Positions 33,729-44,474 of a stretch of DNA of 64,000 bases are shown here, piece by piece. This DNA is from Niveomyces insectorum RCEF 264 (Eukaryota > Ascomycota > Sordariomycetes > Hypocreales > Cordycipitaceae), in contig AZHD01000016.1 in the NCBI GenBank assembly GCA_001636815.1, positions 315,592-379,591 of the forward strand. Direction: 5' to 3'. The translations under genes were made by a program, and so were the position numbers. The notes under the pieces are model-generated. The model saw only the letters and a program-made list of their open reading frames with translations, did not search any database and was not told where the DNA came from. The first letter of the stretch is position 1. Every line of letters starts with the position of its first letter.

Positions 33729-36700
33729 ATGGCTGATGCTGTCACAGCGGACGACGTGCGTGGCAGAAAGCGAAAGCGAGCGGATCCGGCAGCGGTCGCC
33801 GTCACTGAGGCGTCTGATGTTACCGGCGATGCGTCCTCAGACGACAGCTGCGTTGTCGCCCCCAAAGAGACGGCCAGATCGAATGCCACGGGACCGACGA
33901 AGACCAAGCAGCATGGCATCGAAAAGGAAGACGATTCTGAAACGAGCGAGTCTGTCGCGGGCACGCCGCGGCCGAGAAAGAAGGCTGCCGCTCCGTTGCG
34001 GGCCCCCGAAACCTGGCCCCCGTGGTTCCGCGCGCTCGAGAAGACGCACCGCGCTCTCAACCTCGTCTACACCTTTTGCTGCACGCGCAAGCACCTGATC
34101 ACGACCTTTGCGACCATCAAGACCGCCGTCGAGGCCAACACGGGCGGCCCGCTGCGGGAGGCAGACGTCGCTGCCGTCGCCGCGCTGCTGGCGGCCCATT
34201 TCGGCGGCGCCGACCGCCCCGGGACCATCCTGTTTGCCTACGTCGACGAGCGCTCGCTGCAGCTCGACATACAGGGCGTGGAGCGCGACCAGACGTTCAA
34301 GACGGGCGGCTCCCGCAGCCTGCGGCACCGCTTCACGGCACAGGGTCCCGCGGCCGACGCCTCGGTCGGCGGCATCACAGGGCGGGAAGACTGGGATGTG
34401 GTGGTGGCCGCCGCAACCGCAGCTGCAGCCACTGGTGGCAACGAGGAGGTCACAAACGATGCTACGACCACGACGACCGATGTCCTTTACTTTGAGTTTA
34501 TCGACGAAGGTCTGAAGCGCGAGGTGCGGCACCCGACGACGGGCGAGCCAACGAAGCCAACACAGATGCTGCGCGACGAGCGGCTGCGGCTGCCGGTATA
34601 CGGGCAGAAGCAGATGAAGGCGTTGATAGCCAAGCGGGACAAGCGGTTTGCGGCGGCCGTGAGTGCCTTTCTGGATCGGTGCGCGGGCGCATCAGACGGT
34701 GGTACCGGCACGGATCCGGTCGAAACTCTGAAACAGGAGGCTGAGGCGTTCATTCCCGTCCAGCCGACGACGTCGGACGACGGGGCACGAACCGGCGTCG
34801 GAGACGGCATGGTGCCAGACGAGCTCCGTGGCGGCGCGGCAGACGCAAAGCAGGATGACGGCATTCCACCGGTCATTCCGACCGAGCGGAAAAGCATTGC
34901 CGAGATCGTCGAGGAGCTCCGCGCCAGCTCGTGGTACTCGGGCCAGATCGTGCCGGACGGCCACCGGGTGTTCGACGCCCAGGAGCCCGTGTACGGCGAC
35001 CTGGCGTTCTTGCTGAGCCAGGACTTGGTCAACGCCCTCTACAACGCCAAGGGCATCACGCAATTCTACGTGCACCAGGCCGAGGCCATCAACGCGCTGC
35101 ACGCCGGCGAGCACGTCGTCGTGGCCACGTCCACGAGCTCGGGCAAGTCGCTCATCTTCCAGCTGCCCGTCGTGCACGCCCTGGAGCACGACCCGCAGGC
35201 CCGGGCCATGTACATCTTTCCGACCAAGGCGCTGGCCCAGGACCAGAAGCGCAGCCTGCGTGACCTGCTGGCCTACATGCCGGGGCTGGCCGACGTGCTC
35301 GTGGAGACGTTTGACGGCGACACGCCCTGGAAGGAGCGCGACGCCATCCGCACGGACGCCCGCGTCATCTTTACGAACCCCGACATGCTGCACGCGGCCA
35401 TCCTGCCGCAGGAGGCCCGCTGGCGCGCCTTCTTGCAGCACCTGCAGTACGTCGTCGTCGACGAGCTGCACTACTACAATGGCCTGCTGGGCGCCCACAT
35501 GGCGTTCATCATGCGGCGGCTGCGGCGCGTGTGCGCCGCCGTGGGCAACCAGCGCGTGCGCTTCATCGCCTGCTCGGCCACGGTGGCCAACCCCACGGAG
35601 CACTTTGACACCATCTTTGGCGTCATGGACTGGGAGCGGGCGCGCGAGTGCGAGCGTGACAGTGACCTTCATCCCGTCCGCCGCCATGTACGTCTGATCG
35701 ACTTTGACGGCTCGCCGGCCGGCCGCAAGGAGTTCTTGTGCTGGAACACGCCCTTTCGCGTGCCTGGCGACCCGGCGAGCGGCCGCGGCAACGCGCTGCA
35801 CGAGTGTGCGCGCCTGTTCTGCGCGCTTGTGCTGCGGGGCGTGCGCGTCATTGCGTTTTGCCGCGTGCGGGAGCAGTGCGAGCGCCTCGTCAACGCGGTG
35901 CAGCAGGCGCTCACGTCCATGGGCCGGCCCGAGTGCGTGCCGCGCGTCATGGGCTACCGCGGCGGGTACACGCCGCAGGACCGCCGCCGCATCGAGGCGG
36001 ACATGTTTGCGGGCCGCCTCGTGGGCATCGTCGCCACCTCGGCGCTGGAGCTGGGCGTCGACATTGGCTCGCTCGACTGCGTCCTCACCTGGGGGTTCCC
36101 CTATAGCATCGCCAAGCTGCGGCAGCAGAGCGGGCGCGCGGGCCGCCGCCGCGGGCGGGACGCGCTGTCCATCCTGGTGGGCGACGCGTTCGCCACGGAC
36201 CAGTACTACATGCAGAACCCGGACCAGCTGTTCGCGCAGCCGCACGGCGCGCTGCAGGTCGACCTGACCAACCTGCTGGTGCGCGAGGGCCACGTGCAGT
36301 GCGCCGCCTACGAGCTGCCCATCCGCCCCGCCGCCGACGAGATGTACTTTGGCGCCGGGTTGGCGGCGCTGTGCCGCGAGCGGCTCGTGTGCGACGAGCT
36401 CGGCTTCTGGCACTGCCACGACCAGTTCCGGCCGCAGCCTTGGAAGCTGGTCGCCATCCGCGACGCCGAAGACGAGCATTTCGCCATTGTGGACGCGAGC
36501 CACCACCCGCCCGTGGTGCTCGAGGAGCTCGAGGCGTCGCGCGCCATGTTTACCATCTACGACGGCGCCATCTTTTTGCACCAGGGCGTGACGTACCTGG
36601 TGCGGGACTTTGACCAGGAGCGGCGCATGGCGCGGGTCGAGCGTGTGCGCGTCGACTGGACCACGCAGCAGCGCGACTTTACGGACGTCGACCCGGTGGA

Positions 36701-37538
36701 GACGCACGCGGTGCGGCGGCTCCGGGCGCCGTCGGGCGCGCACAGCGACACGGGCCGTGCATACCTTGGCAAGATCCGCATCGCGCAGCACGTCTTTGGC
36801 TACTTCAAGGTCGACCGCCGCGAGCGCATCCTCGACGCCGTGCAGGTCGACAACCCGCCCGTCGTCCGCTACAGCAAGGGCACCTGGTTGGACGTGCCGG
36901 CCCACGGCCTGGCCGTGCTCGCGCGCCGCCGCCTGCACATGGCCGCCGCCATCCACGCCGCCGAGCACGCCGTGATGAGCCTGCTGCCCAACGTGGTCGT
37001 CAGCCTGCCCGGCGACGTGCGCACCGAGTGCAAGAGCGGCACCAAAGAACTGCCCACGCGCCGGGCCGGCGGCCAGCCCACGACGCAGCGCAAGCGGCCC
37101 GCGCGGCTGACCTTTTACGACGCCAAGGGCGGCGCCAGCGGCACGGGGATCACGACCAAGGCGTTTGATTTCCTGGACGAGCTGCTGCCGCAGGCGCTGG
37201 CGCGGATCGAGGGCTGCGCGTGCGGGTACGCGGCGGACGCGGTGCGCGGGTGCCTGGAGTGCGTGGCGTCGCCCGTCTGCCCAAAGGCCAACACGGTCAT
37301 GAGCAAGGCGGGCGCCGTGGTGGTGCTGCGGAGCTTGCTGGGCCTGCCGATCGACGAAGAGGCGCTGCCAATGGGACCCGAGGAGGGGCTGCCGGACGGG
37401 CTGGAGACGGTGGTGCTGGCGCAACCGGTGCCGGGGGCGCGGGAGAAGACGGACGACCGCGTCCAGGACGACGTGCCCGCTGCGACGCCGGCGGCCGTCG
37501 TCAAACGGGAGGTCGAGGAACGGGTGCACGCCGCCTGA
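33729..37538 (+). CDS. HRQ1: Hrq1 DEAD-box/RecQ4-like DNA helicase
   Basis: A 3'-5' DNA helicase of the Hrq1/RecQL4 type, acting in genome maintenance and DNA crosslink repair in the nucleus. It is a single exon of 1269 aa. Helicase motifs in order: Q-like FYVHQAEAI, motif I ATSTSSGKSLIF (about residues 466-477), DELHYY as motif II (about 577), ACSATVANP as motif III (about 612), SALELGVDIG as motif V and QQSGRAGRRRGR as motif VI (about 799). The C-terminal MrfA/DUF1998-type Zn-binding region has CACGYAADAVRGC, CVASPVC and SKAGAVVVLRSLLGL (about 1163-1205). The N-terminus has a basic GRKRKR segment (possible nuclear signal) and a charged, disordered region. The first ATG after the short divergent promoter was chosen. 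Confidence 0.95.
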   Translation: MADAVTADDVRGRKRKRADPAAVAVTEASDVTGDASSDDSCVVAPKETARSNATGPTKTKQHGIEKEDDSETSESVAGTPRPRKKAAAPLRAPETWPPWFRALEKTHRALNLVYTFCCTRKHLITTFATIKTAVEANTGGPLREADVAAVAALLAAHFGGADRPGTILFAYVDERSLQLDIQGVERDQTFKTGGSRSLRHRFTAQGPAADASVGGITGREDWDVVVAAATAAAATGGNEEVTNDATTTTTDVLYFEFIDEGLKREVRHPTTGEPTKPTQMLRDERLRLPVYGQKQMKALIAKRDKRFAAAVSAFLDRCAGASDGGTGTDPVETLKQEAEAFIPVQPTTSDDGARTGVGDGMVPDELRGGAADAKQDDGIPPVIPTERKSIAEIVEELRASSWYSGQIVPDGHRVFDAQEPVYGDLAFLLSQDLVNALYNAKGITQFYVHQAEAINALHAGEHVVVATSTSSGKSLIFQLPVVHALEHDPQARAMYIFPTKALAQDQKRSLRDLLAYMPGLADVLVETFDGDTPWKERDAIRTDARVIFTNPDMLHAAILPQEARWRAFLQHLQYVVVDELHYYNGLLGAHMAFIMRRLRRVCAAVGNQRVRFIACSATVANPTEHFDTIFGVMDWERARECERDSDLHPVRRHVRLIDFDGSPAGRKEFLCWNTPFRVPGDPASGRGNALHECARLFCALVLRGVRVIAFCRVREQCERLVNAVQQALTSMGRPECVPRVMGYRGGYTPQDRRRIEADMFAGRLVGIVATSALELGVDIGSLDCVLTWGFPYSIAKLRQQSGRAGRRRGRDALSILVGDAFATDQYYMQNPDQLFAQPHGALQVDLTNLLVREGHVQCAAYELPIRPAADEMYFGAGLAALCRERLVCDELGFWHCHDQFRPQPWKLVAIRDAEDEHFAIVDASHHPPVVLEELEASRAMFTIYDGAIFLHQGVTYLVRDFDQERRMARVERVRVDWTTQQRDFTDVDPVETHAVRRLRAPSGAHSDTGRAYLGKIRIAQHVFGYFKVDRRERILDAVQVDNPPVVRYSKGTWLDVPAHGLAVLARRRLHMAAAIHAAEHAVMSLLPNVVVSLPGDVRTECKSGTKELPTRRAGGQPTTQRKRPARLTFYDAKGGASGTGITTKAFDFLDELLPQALARIEGCACGYAADAVRGCLECVASPVCPKANTVMSKAGAVVVLRSLLGLPIDEEALPMGPEEGLPDGLETVVLAQPVPGAREKTDDRVQDDVPAATPAAVVKREVEERVHAA

Positions 37539-38075
37539 CTGATTCTGTTTTGGTCCGTTGGTTCCGTCAAGTGTGCGACTAGACAAGGTTGGGGTTGGTT
37601 ACGTGACACGAATTGTATGTACAGACAGGATCATAGAAAGACAATACTACACGGGAAAATATCAAGCATAACAAAAAGGAAATCCGTCATGAAGACCATT
37701 TTCAGCCCGATGAACGTGCTTTGACTTTGTTTTGTTCACCGTTTTTGATTCACCGCTTCTGAATCTCAAATCCAGCATTTTTTTTAAATGTATTGGGCTT
37801 GAGTCTTTTAAAAGTCGGCTCCGATTACAACAAAAGATGGGGCGTCTTTATAACGCCGGCTCCGAAGATCACTGCATTTAAGTCGGAACTCGGGTTTGAC
37901 CGTGGCCCATTGGCGTCATAAGCGGCCGCTTTCGCTTGGAGGGGCGCTTTACGTTCCTGCACTTACACCGCATAAGCGTACATATCGGCCATGTAACAAA
38001 ACGTGGAGCTTTTCAAGGGGGACTTTCATTTTTCACTTCTGATCTTTCTTCTGTTATCCCCCTCCTTCCCAGGCC
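37539..38075. other. Region between HRQ1 and L-2-hydroxyglutarate dehydrogenase
   Basis: AT-richer sequence with two CGGCTCCGA copies (about 37817 and 37857). It probably holds the HRQ1 3' end and the promoter of the next gene. Confidence 0.45.
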
Positions 38076-39353
38076 ATGCTGCGCAGACCGTGGCATCTTA
38101 CGGGCGCGGTCCGACGACGGCCCGGCCGTCCTCTCCCTCCTCTTCCTTCTCATTCTCCTCTACCGGTTTTACGACTATTTTCGGCCACTGCCTGCCGCCA
38201 CGCCGACTTCACGCACGCCGTCATCGGCGGCGGCGTCGTCGGCCTGGCCGTGGCCCGCGCACTCGCCGAGCGAACGGCCCGTGCCGGCGCCGGTGCTAAC
38301 GCCGGCAGCGTCCTCCTGCTGGAGCGCCACCGCGCCGTCGGCACCGAAATCTCCTCCCGCAACAGCNNNNNNNNNNNNNNNNNNNNNNNNNNNNNNNNNN
38401 NNNNNNNNNNNNNNNNNNNNNNNNNNNNNNNNNNNNNNNNNNNNNNNNNNNNNNNNNNNNNNNNNNNNNNNNNNNNNNNNNNNNNNNNNNNNNNNNNNNN
38501 NNNNNNNNNNNNNNNNNNNNNNNNNNNNNNNNNNNNNNNNNNNNNNNNNNNNNNNNNNNNNNNNNNNNNNNNNNNNNNNNNNNNNNNNNNNNNNNNNNNN
38601 NNNNNNNNNNNNNNNNNNNNNNNNNNNNNNNNNNNNNNNNNNNNNNNNNNNNNNNNNNNNNNNNNNNNNNNNNNNNNNNNNNNNNNNNNNNNNNNNNNNN
38701 NNNNNNNNNNNNNNNNNNNNNNNNNNNNNNNNNNNNNNNNNNNNNNNNNNNNNNNNNNNNNNNNNNNNNNNGGGGCTGGGCGCCGCCGACATCCACAACA
38801 TGATTGTGCAGCGGCGCGACGACGGACACGGACACGGACAAGGACAAGAACGAGGACAAGAACAACGACCCGACGAACCACCGCTCCGCCTCTACTACGC
38901 CAAGGGCAACTACTTTGCCTACACGGCGAGCCACCCGCGCGTCTCGACGCTCGTGTACCCGGCGCCCGAGCCGGGCCTGGCCCCGGCCTCGGCACGCACC
39001 TGACGCTCGACCTGGCCGGACGCCTGCGGTTCGGGCCCGACGTGGAGTGGGTCGACGACCCGACGGACCTGGCCGTGCACGGCGCCGACCGCCTGCCGCA
39101 GGCGCTGCGGGCGATCCAAACGTACCTGCCGGACGTCGACCCGACGGCGCTGCAGCCGGACTACGCAGGCATCCGGCCCAAGCTGTGGCCGGCGGGCGCC
39201 GCCGCGTCCGGAGACAACCGGATTGCGGACTTTGTGGTGCGGGCCGAGCCCGGTTACCAGGGTTGGGTGAACCTGCTGGGCATCGAGAGCCCGGGGCTGA
39301 CGAGCAGCCTAGCGATCGGCGAGATGGTGGAAGAGCTGCTGTACGGGTCCTAA
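38076..39353 (+). CDS. L-2-hydroxyglutarate dehydrogenase, mitochondrial (gapped, frame-broken)
   Basis: An FAD enzyme of the DAO fold that oxidises L-2-hydroxyglutarate to 2-oxoglutarate in mitochondria. The N-terminus is Arg-rich and ends in a typical presequence (about residues 1-43), followed by HAVIGGGVVGLAVARAL with the FAD-binding GxGxxG. Then come LLERHRAVGTEISSRNS, a 405-N gap, and the conserved late part: YYAKGNYFAY, STLVYPAPEPG, GTHLTLDLAGR, FGPDVEWVD, YAGIRPKLW and LLGIESPGLTSSLAIGE. After the gap the coding frame changes once, near 38971-38987 (PAPEPGL then GLGTHLTLD), as if one base were missing in a C/G-rich stretch. The gap hides the middle third of the protein. The identity is clear from both ends. 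Confidence 0.88.
   Translation: MLRRPWHLTGAVRRRPGRPLPPLPSHSPLPVLRLFSATACRHADFTHAVIGGGVVGLAVARALAERTARAGAGANAGSVLLLERHRAVGTEISSRNSXXXXXXXXXXXXXXXXXXXXXXXXXXXXXXXXXXXXXXXXXXXXXXXXXXXXXXXXXXXXXXXXXXXXXXXXXXXXXXXXXXXXXXXXXXXXXXXXXXXXXXXXXXXXXXXXXXXXXXXXXXXXXXXXXXXXXXXGAGRRRHPQHDCAAARRRTRTRTRTRTRTRTTTRRTTAPPLLRQGQLLCLHGEPPARLDARVPGARAGPGPGLGTHLTLDLAGRLRFGPDVEWVDDPTDLAVHGADRLPQALRAIQTYLPDVDPTALQPDYAGIRPKLWPAGAAASGDNRIADFVVRAEPGYQGWVNLLGIESPGLTSSLAIGEMVEELLYGS
38367..38771. other. Assembly gap (405 N)
   Basis: A run of 405 N inside the dehydrogenase gene. The real missing length is unknown. Confidence 0.99.
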
Positions 39354-39825
39354 GCTGGGAGAAAAAAAGAAAAGAAATGAGATATACATGATATATATAG
39401 AATATCAGAAGGCTATAAAAACGCGAATCGACGGCCTTCTACTTCGGGACGTACTTTTCTAGCACCTTCAAATCACAAAAGGCATGTTCCAAGATGTAGA
39501 CGCTACGTTTGAATATTCTGTACCGGCCAAAAAAAAGAAGGCGACGCAAAAAAATGCCTGTGACTTGTATACAGATGAACGACCATAGAACGAGAAAAGC
39601 CTGCCTAGGACTATAACGACGCCGAGAAAGTGCAGCATACCTCCGCGTAAACTTCTTTTTTGGTCTTCCTGTCAGGACGGCAAAAACGAAGCATATTCCA
39701 AAAGAAAAGCGATGCCACAGCACGAGAGAACACGATGAACGCCCTTTTGCGGCCCACCACTATAACTATCCAAGACACACTATTCCAATACACATGTAAC
39801 ATGCCTATCGAACACAATCCGTGGC
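39354..39825. other. Convergent 3' region, dehydrogenase and DUF2415 gene
   Basis: About 470 bp of AT-rich sequence between two convergent genes, with no supported feature. Confidence 0.5.
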
Positions 39826-42800
39826 TCAGCGCATCGTCACACTCGGGTAAAACCGACGGCCTTTGACGTTGACGCGAAACTCGTAAATGCCGCCCTCGGT
39901 TCCAATGTATCTGTGGACGGAAAAGGTTAGAAAGAACGTGACGTCAAAGGGAAAACAAAAGAAGAAAAAAAAAATCACCACCTACAGAATGCTGCCGTCG
40001 TCGCTCCACGCCAGCCCGGCCGTGTGCCCGTCCTTTTGCTCCGACGGGCCCGGCTCCCGCGCGCGGCGGTTCACCGACCCGCCCAGTCCGCTGTCCCAGT
40101 CCATCAGCGTGTTGCTGCCCGAGCCCCACAGCGCATCCGTGAACACGGCCCCGCCGCGCCGCGCAGACGTGCTCGTTGGGGCGGCGGGGCCCGCGGCATT
40201 GCTGCTCCGGCCGCCGATCGCCGCTCCCGTGTACGTACGGAGGAGATCCAGCCGGCCGTTGTTGCTGTTGCTGTTGCTGTTGCTAGTGTTCTCGCCCGCC
40301 GCACCGCCGGCCCCTGGCTCCGCGCCCGCGTCGAAGCCGCCCCCCCACACCTGCTGCCCCAGCTGCAGCTGCAGCTGCAGCTGGCGTCGCTGTTGTTGCT
40401 GTTGCCGTTCCTGTTGTTGCAGCTGCTGCAGCTGCTGCTGCCGCTGCAGCCGCCGCCGCCGTCGTGAGGGCGGCCCGGCCCCCTGCGTAAACGTGCGCGC
40501 CGAAAAGGCGTCATCATCGTCGTCGCCGTCGTCACCGTCGCCGTCGCCAGCGTTGTTGTTGTTGTTGTCGTCGTCGTCGTCGTTGTTGTTGTCCCCCCCG
40601 TCGTCGTTGCTACCCGACTCCTCGTTCTCAACCGTCGGAATGGCCGCTGACGGCCGCGAAGCGGCTCGCAACAAACTGGGCGTCGCAGCACCCAGCCGCC
40701 GGCGTTCCAAATCGCCGGCTTCCTGCGCATTGCGCAAACTACGCAGGCTCGCCAAAACGTCGTTCATGGGGACGGTCAAACTCTCGGTGCGCTCCCGTGA
40801 CCGTGCGGCGCTGCTGCTTCCGCCATTGTTGTTGTTGCTGTTGTCGTTGTTGGTGTCGTTGTCTTCCGGCGAACCCGATCCGAGCGAGGACCGCGACCGC
40901 AGCATCCACGCCGACCGCCGGCCCAAGTACTCCTGGATGCGCTCGCCCTCGCGCCGGTCGCGCTCTTCGCGTTGTTCGCGCGTCAGCGTGTCGCGCTGTT
41001 CCCGCTCGCGCCGGCGCCGGCGCGCCTGCAGCGCATCCAGCAACTGCGTCTCGTCGGCGGTCAAGGGCATGTGGTACCGGTCGAGGGCGTCGCGGATGCG
41101 CAGCGCCTGCTCGCCCAGGGTGTATTCGGAGGCATCGCCGAACGCCGCGAGGCGTATGCCGGCGACGGTCGGCCGCCCGCTGCCGCCGCTTTCGTCTGGT
41201 GATGGCGACTCGGGCTGCTGTCGTTGTCGTTGTCGGTGTTGTTGGTGTTGCTGCTGCTGCTGCTGCTGCTGGTGTTGCTGCTGCTGCTGCCGTCGGCGGC
41301 GCTGCTGTTGGCGTTCTTCCACAAACTCGTCGTCGGTGTGAACGATTTGATTGATAGCGACGTGCTCGTAGGCGGCGTCGTCGCACAGCCGGAGGATTTG
41401 CCGCGACACAAACCGGTTGCGAACGTCGGCCACACCCACGGCGCCGTGGTCTTCGCTCCACGCGAGCAAGTCGTACGGACCCGGGCAAAAGGCCATCTCG
41501 CGGACCGCGCCCGAGTCCACATTGGGGTTGGACGACGCAAAGCACGCAACCAGGCCCTCGCCGGGTTCGCCGAGGGCGTTGGTGTCAAGCACCGAAATCA
41601 TGCCGTACTGCGTGCCCACCGCCAGATACTTGCCGGTGTTGGAAAAGCACGCGGCAAAGCTGCCGCGGTGCACGGTCAAGTCGTTTTTCCTCTGGCCGCG
41701 GAGATGGTGCCGCGTCAAGAGCCGCCACTCGTATTGTTTTCGCGGGCCGCTGCTCATGCCGTTGCTGATCCCGTTGCTGATCCCGCTGCTGCCTCCGTTG
41801 CCGTTGTTCCCAAACCGCGAGAGGCACAGACGAGAGCCCACCGGCTCCGGCTTTTCGACGCGCTCGTGCAGGTACAGGTACGGGTCGTCGCTCACGGTCG
41901 CGAGGAGGCGACCGTCCGGGGAGAGCACGGCGCGGTTGACGCAGTCGGGGAACTCGAGGTCGTCCAGCGCCTCGGGCGCCTCTAGATTGACGAGGGTCAC
42001 GTGCTTGTCGTTGTTGGCCAGCACGGCGACGGGACAGGTATAGGCGCCGGGACACGGTGGCACAAACGTCGGCGGCGTCCATACGGTGATGCAGTTCACC
42101 CGCTCGGTGCCGAACTTTTGGCTCTTGGACACCAACCGCGACGGCACGGTCACCAGCGACGGCGCGGCTTCGCCCATGCGCAGGTCAAAGGCGTCGTACT
42201 CTTCGTCTTCCATGTCGGGGGCGCGGTTCGCATCGTCGGTCGCCATGCCCATACCGTCATCGTCGTCGTCCCCGTTGCTGTCGCTGTTGCTATTGCTGTT
42301 GCTGTTAATAGGGTTGCCGCGGTTCCCCTCGCCCCCGCGCGTTCCAATGGCGCCTAGACCCGGATCTGCCTGGCTGCTGCTGCGGCCGCTGCGGCCTGTC
42401 CGGCTTCGCTCGCCTGACCGGATGGCGATGAACTCGCCCTCCTCGCCGCCGCAGCAGAGCCACCCGCCGTGCGCGACCAGACACCGTGGCGAAAAGGACA
42501 GAAGCGCAACCGTTTCGGACCGCCGCGTGACGGTGTCGAACTCCTGGATGTGCAGGTTGCCCGTGCCGGTCGGATAATAGACGGTGTTGGATTCGGAGGC
42601 GCCGATGAGCGATCGAAGCTGCCAATGACTACACACGGGCGTTGCGCAAAGCAAAAAACGTCAGCTAACTATGCCATCGCGTGGCCGCACGCACCCGCGC
42701 CACCAGTTGCTTTTGAAGGGGCAGCAGCAAGCCAAGGGGAAACAAACATGGGGATGATGCGTGTGCGGTAATGGCGCCGGGGTTCTCTCGCGATCAAGGC

Positions 42801-42827
42801 ATCGGTAGGATAGCACCTAGGATCCAT
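39826..42827 (-). CDS. DUF2415 WD-repeat-like protein of unknown function
   Basis: A fungal protein family with beta-propeller-like repeats and a C-terminal DUF2415 segment; the function is not established. Exons on the - strand are 42827-42748, 42628-39986 and 39910-39826, giving 935 aa. The introns (119 and 75 bp) join RTRIIP|IHWQLRSL and DGSIL|YIGTEGGIYEF in frame. Propeller-type blocks include GGWLCCGGEEGEFIAI, VNRAVLSPDGRLLATVSDD, ACFSNTGKYLAVGTQYGMI and REMAFCPGPYDLLAWSEDHG. The end YIGTEGGIYEFRVNVKGR is the most diagnostic part. The middle and end carry long Gln, Asn and Asp runs (plus-strand GTT/GTC/CTG repeats near 40256-40290, 40550-40595 and 41240-41300), so repeat lengths may differ from the true genome. 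The ATG at 42827 is the first in its frame. Confidence 0.88.
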
Positions 42828-44068
42828 AGAACTGTCAGTCCCCGGTGTATAAAAAAAGAGGCCTGCACTTGGTGAGATCTCAGAAGCCAAGATGAACGTA
42901 CGCAGTCTCCTCCTTCACAGCCATGGCGGACGTGTCGGCAGAAAGGCCAAGAAAGGGCCGAGTCGGTGCACCATCAATGCGCCCACGTTATGATGTATAT
43001 ATTGGAGGGAGGGAAAGACAACGCGATGTCGCAAAGAGCGCAAAGGGACAAGAAATAGACGATGCTTGAAGAACGAATCGATTGGATGATGATGACGATG
43101 ATGATGACGATGATGATGAAAAGGCGGCGAGATTCGAGTAATTCGGCGATATTAAAAACAAAACAAAAATCTGATTGTACACCCGTTGATGATACACTAG
43201 CAATAAACAGCAGATGGTGATGTGGAATGGTGATGCTGGTGGTGGTGGTGATATCGGAGTCGACGATGACGGGGGAGGTGAGGGAGCTTCAGCGCGGCTG
43301 GCTTGAGCTGCCGCTTTCTTTCGCCTTCTCTGACTGGGCGGCGCCGAGGCCGTTTTCTATGGGAGACAGTTGAAATGACGTTTTTTTCTTCTGTCAGTTG
43401 GACCGTGTGGACGCCGACACGCGGCACTGTCCACAAGGCGCCGAAAACGCACGCTGTGCAATTGGCTCGCGCGTTGCTGGAGCACAGGCGGCAGTCCCCT
43501 CCTACTGCTTATGGTGGGGCTACTGGCCTGCGAGCGCACTGTGTGTACACACTGTGTCACTGGAAACCGGGCGAAAAACAAAACGACAAAAACGAAGAAA
43601 AAAAAAACCAAAAAACAGGAGACACAACCGACACAACCGACAGAATCTGAGCTATATTTAGTCTAGAATTGATTGAAAGCGCGTCTCGAATATAGCCGCT
43701 GGCCGGTTGCCGTGTGTGCGCGGGCTGGACGCCGTTCCTCGCGGGTCGCGCTGCAGAACAAGGCGGGCCTGGGCAAGGTGTGCCAAATTACCTAATCAGA
43801 AAAGGCGGTGAACGCGTTTCTGCCCGTCGGAACTGCTCGACCTCGGCCTTGCGGATATGCGGCTAAAGCCGGTTCGCACGTTTTCTGCCACAGGCCTGTC
43901 AGTTTGACCGCGATTTGCATGCCATGCTCGCCAACTTCAGCAATTTGTTGAGTGTGTCATTTCGCTTCTGTCTTCGCATGCATGTTAGATAGAGCCTAGG
44001 AATTTTTCTATAGATCTCACAGTCAGCTCCCGGAACGATGAGAGGACCGGTCCAAATGAGCTCAAAGT

Positions 44069-44074
44069 CACGTG
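44069..44074. promoter_or_regulatory. CACGTG site 1 upstream of SSC1
   Basis: CACGTG within GTCACGTGC, one of two copies 16 bases apart in the DUF2415/SSC1 divergent promoter. The sequence matches the Cbf1-type core; binding is inferred. Confidence 0.45.
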
Positions 44075-44084
44075 CTCATTCGAT

Positions 44085-44090
44085 CACGTG
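44085..44090. promoter_or_regulatory. CACGTG site 2 upstream of SSC1
   Basis: CACGTG within ATCACGTGC, the second copy, one and a half helical turns from the first. It lies about 385 bases before the SSC1 ATG. Confidence 0.45.
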
Positions 44091-44189
44091 CAACAGCTTG
44101 AGCGTCTGTGGCAACACCACTAGTGGAACCGTATGTTAGCGGACCGCAATCAACCAATAGGATGCCGCGCTCGTGGCTTGTTCAGCACC

Positions 44190-44204
44190 TTCTCGAAATT
44201 TTTC
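44190..44204 (+). promoter_or_regulatory. Candidate heat-shock element of SSC1
   Basis: A perfect inverted TTCTCGAA pair is followed by a degraded third unit (TTTTTC). It lies about 280 bases before the ATG of the mitochondrial Hsp70 gene, a class that is often heat-induced. Two good units only, so the call is tentative. Confidence 0.35.
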
Positions 44205-44474
44205 AGAGTTGCAGGGGGGGGAGAGGCGGCGGCGGGCAACGCCAAAAGAAGGTGAAAAAAAAGCTCTTCCATAAAATCTTCATTCCATTTTCTTTTCCTG
44301 CTTTTCACATCCATTCCTTAATCCTCGCGATTATACCCTCCCCTCCCTTCTCACGACGTAAAATTTCTCCTTTCGATTCTCTTTCTGTGTTCTCTACTTT
44401 TCTTCGAATTTGTATTCTGGACGTGGCTCCGGTTTCTCTCTTTTTCTCCCTTTTTCACACAGTTCGACGTCACG

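Larger units (their letters stand above)
42828..44474. other. Divergent promoter region, DUF2415 gene and SSC1
   Basis: About 1.65 kb between two divergent genes. It contains a degenerate GATGAT/GACGAT repeat near 43085-43120, two CACGTG sites, a CCAAT box at 44154-44158 and a heat-shock-type inverted TTCnnGAA near 44190. No supported gene lies in it. Confidence 0.55.

Noticed and set aside
34692..37586. 964-codon open frame opposite HRQ1
   Set aside because: It covers exactly the conserved helicase exon, is His/Arg/Ala/Val-biased and shows no domain; it is a shadow of codon bias.
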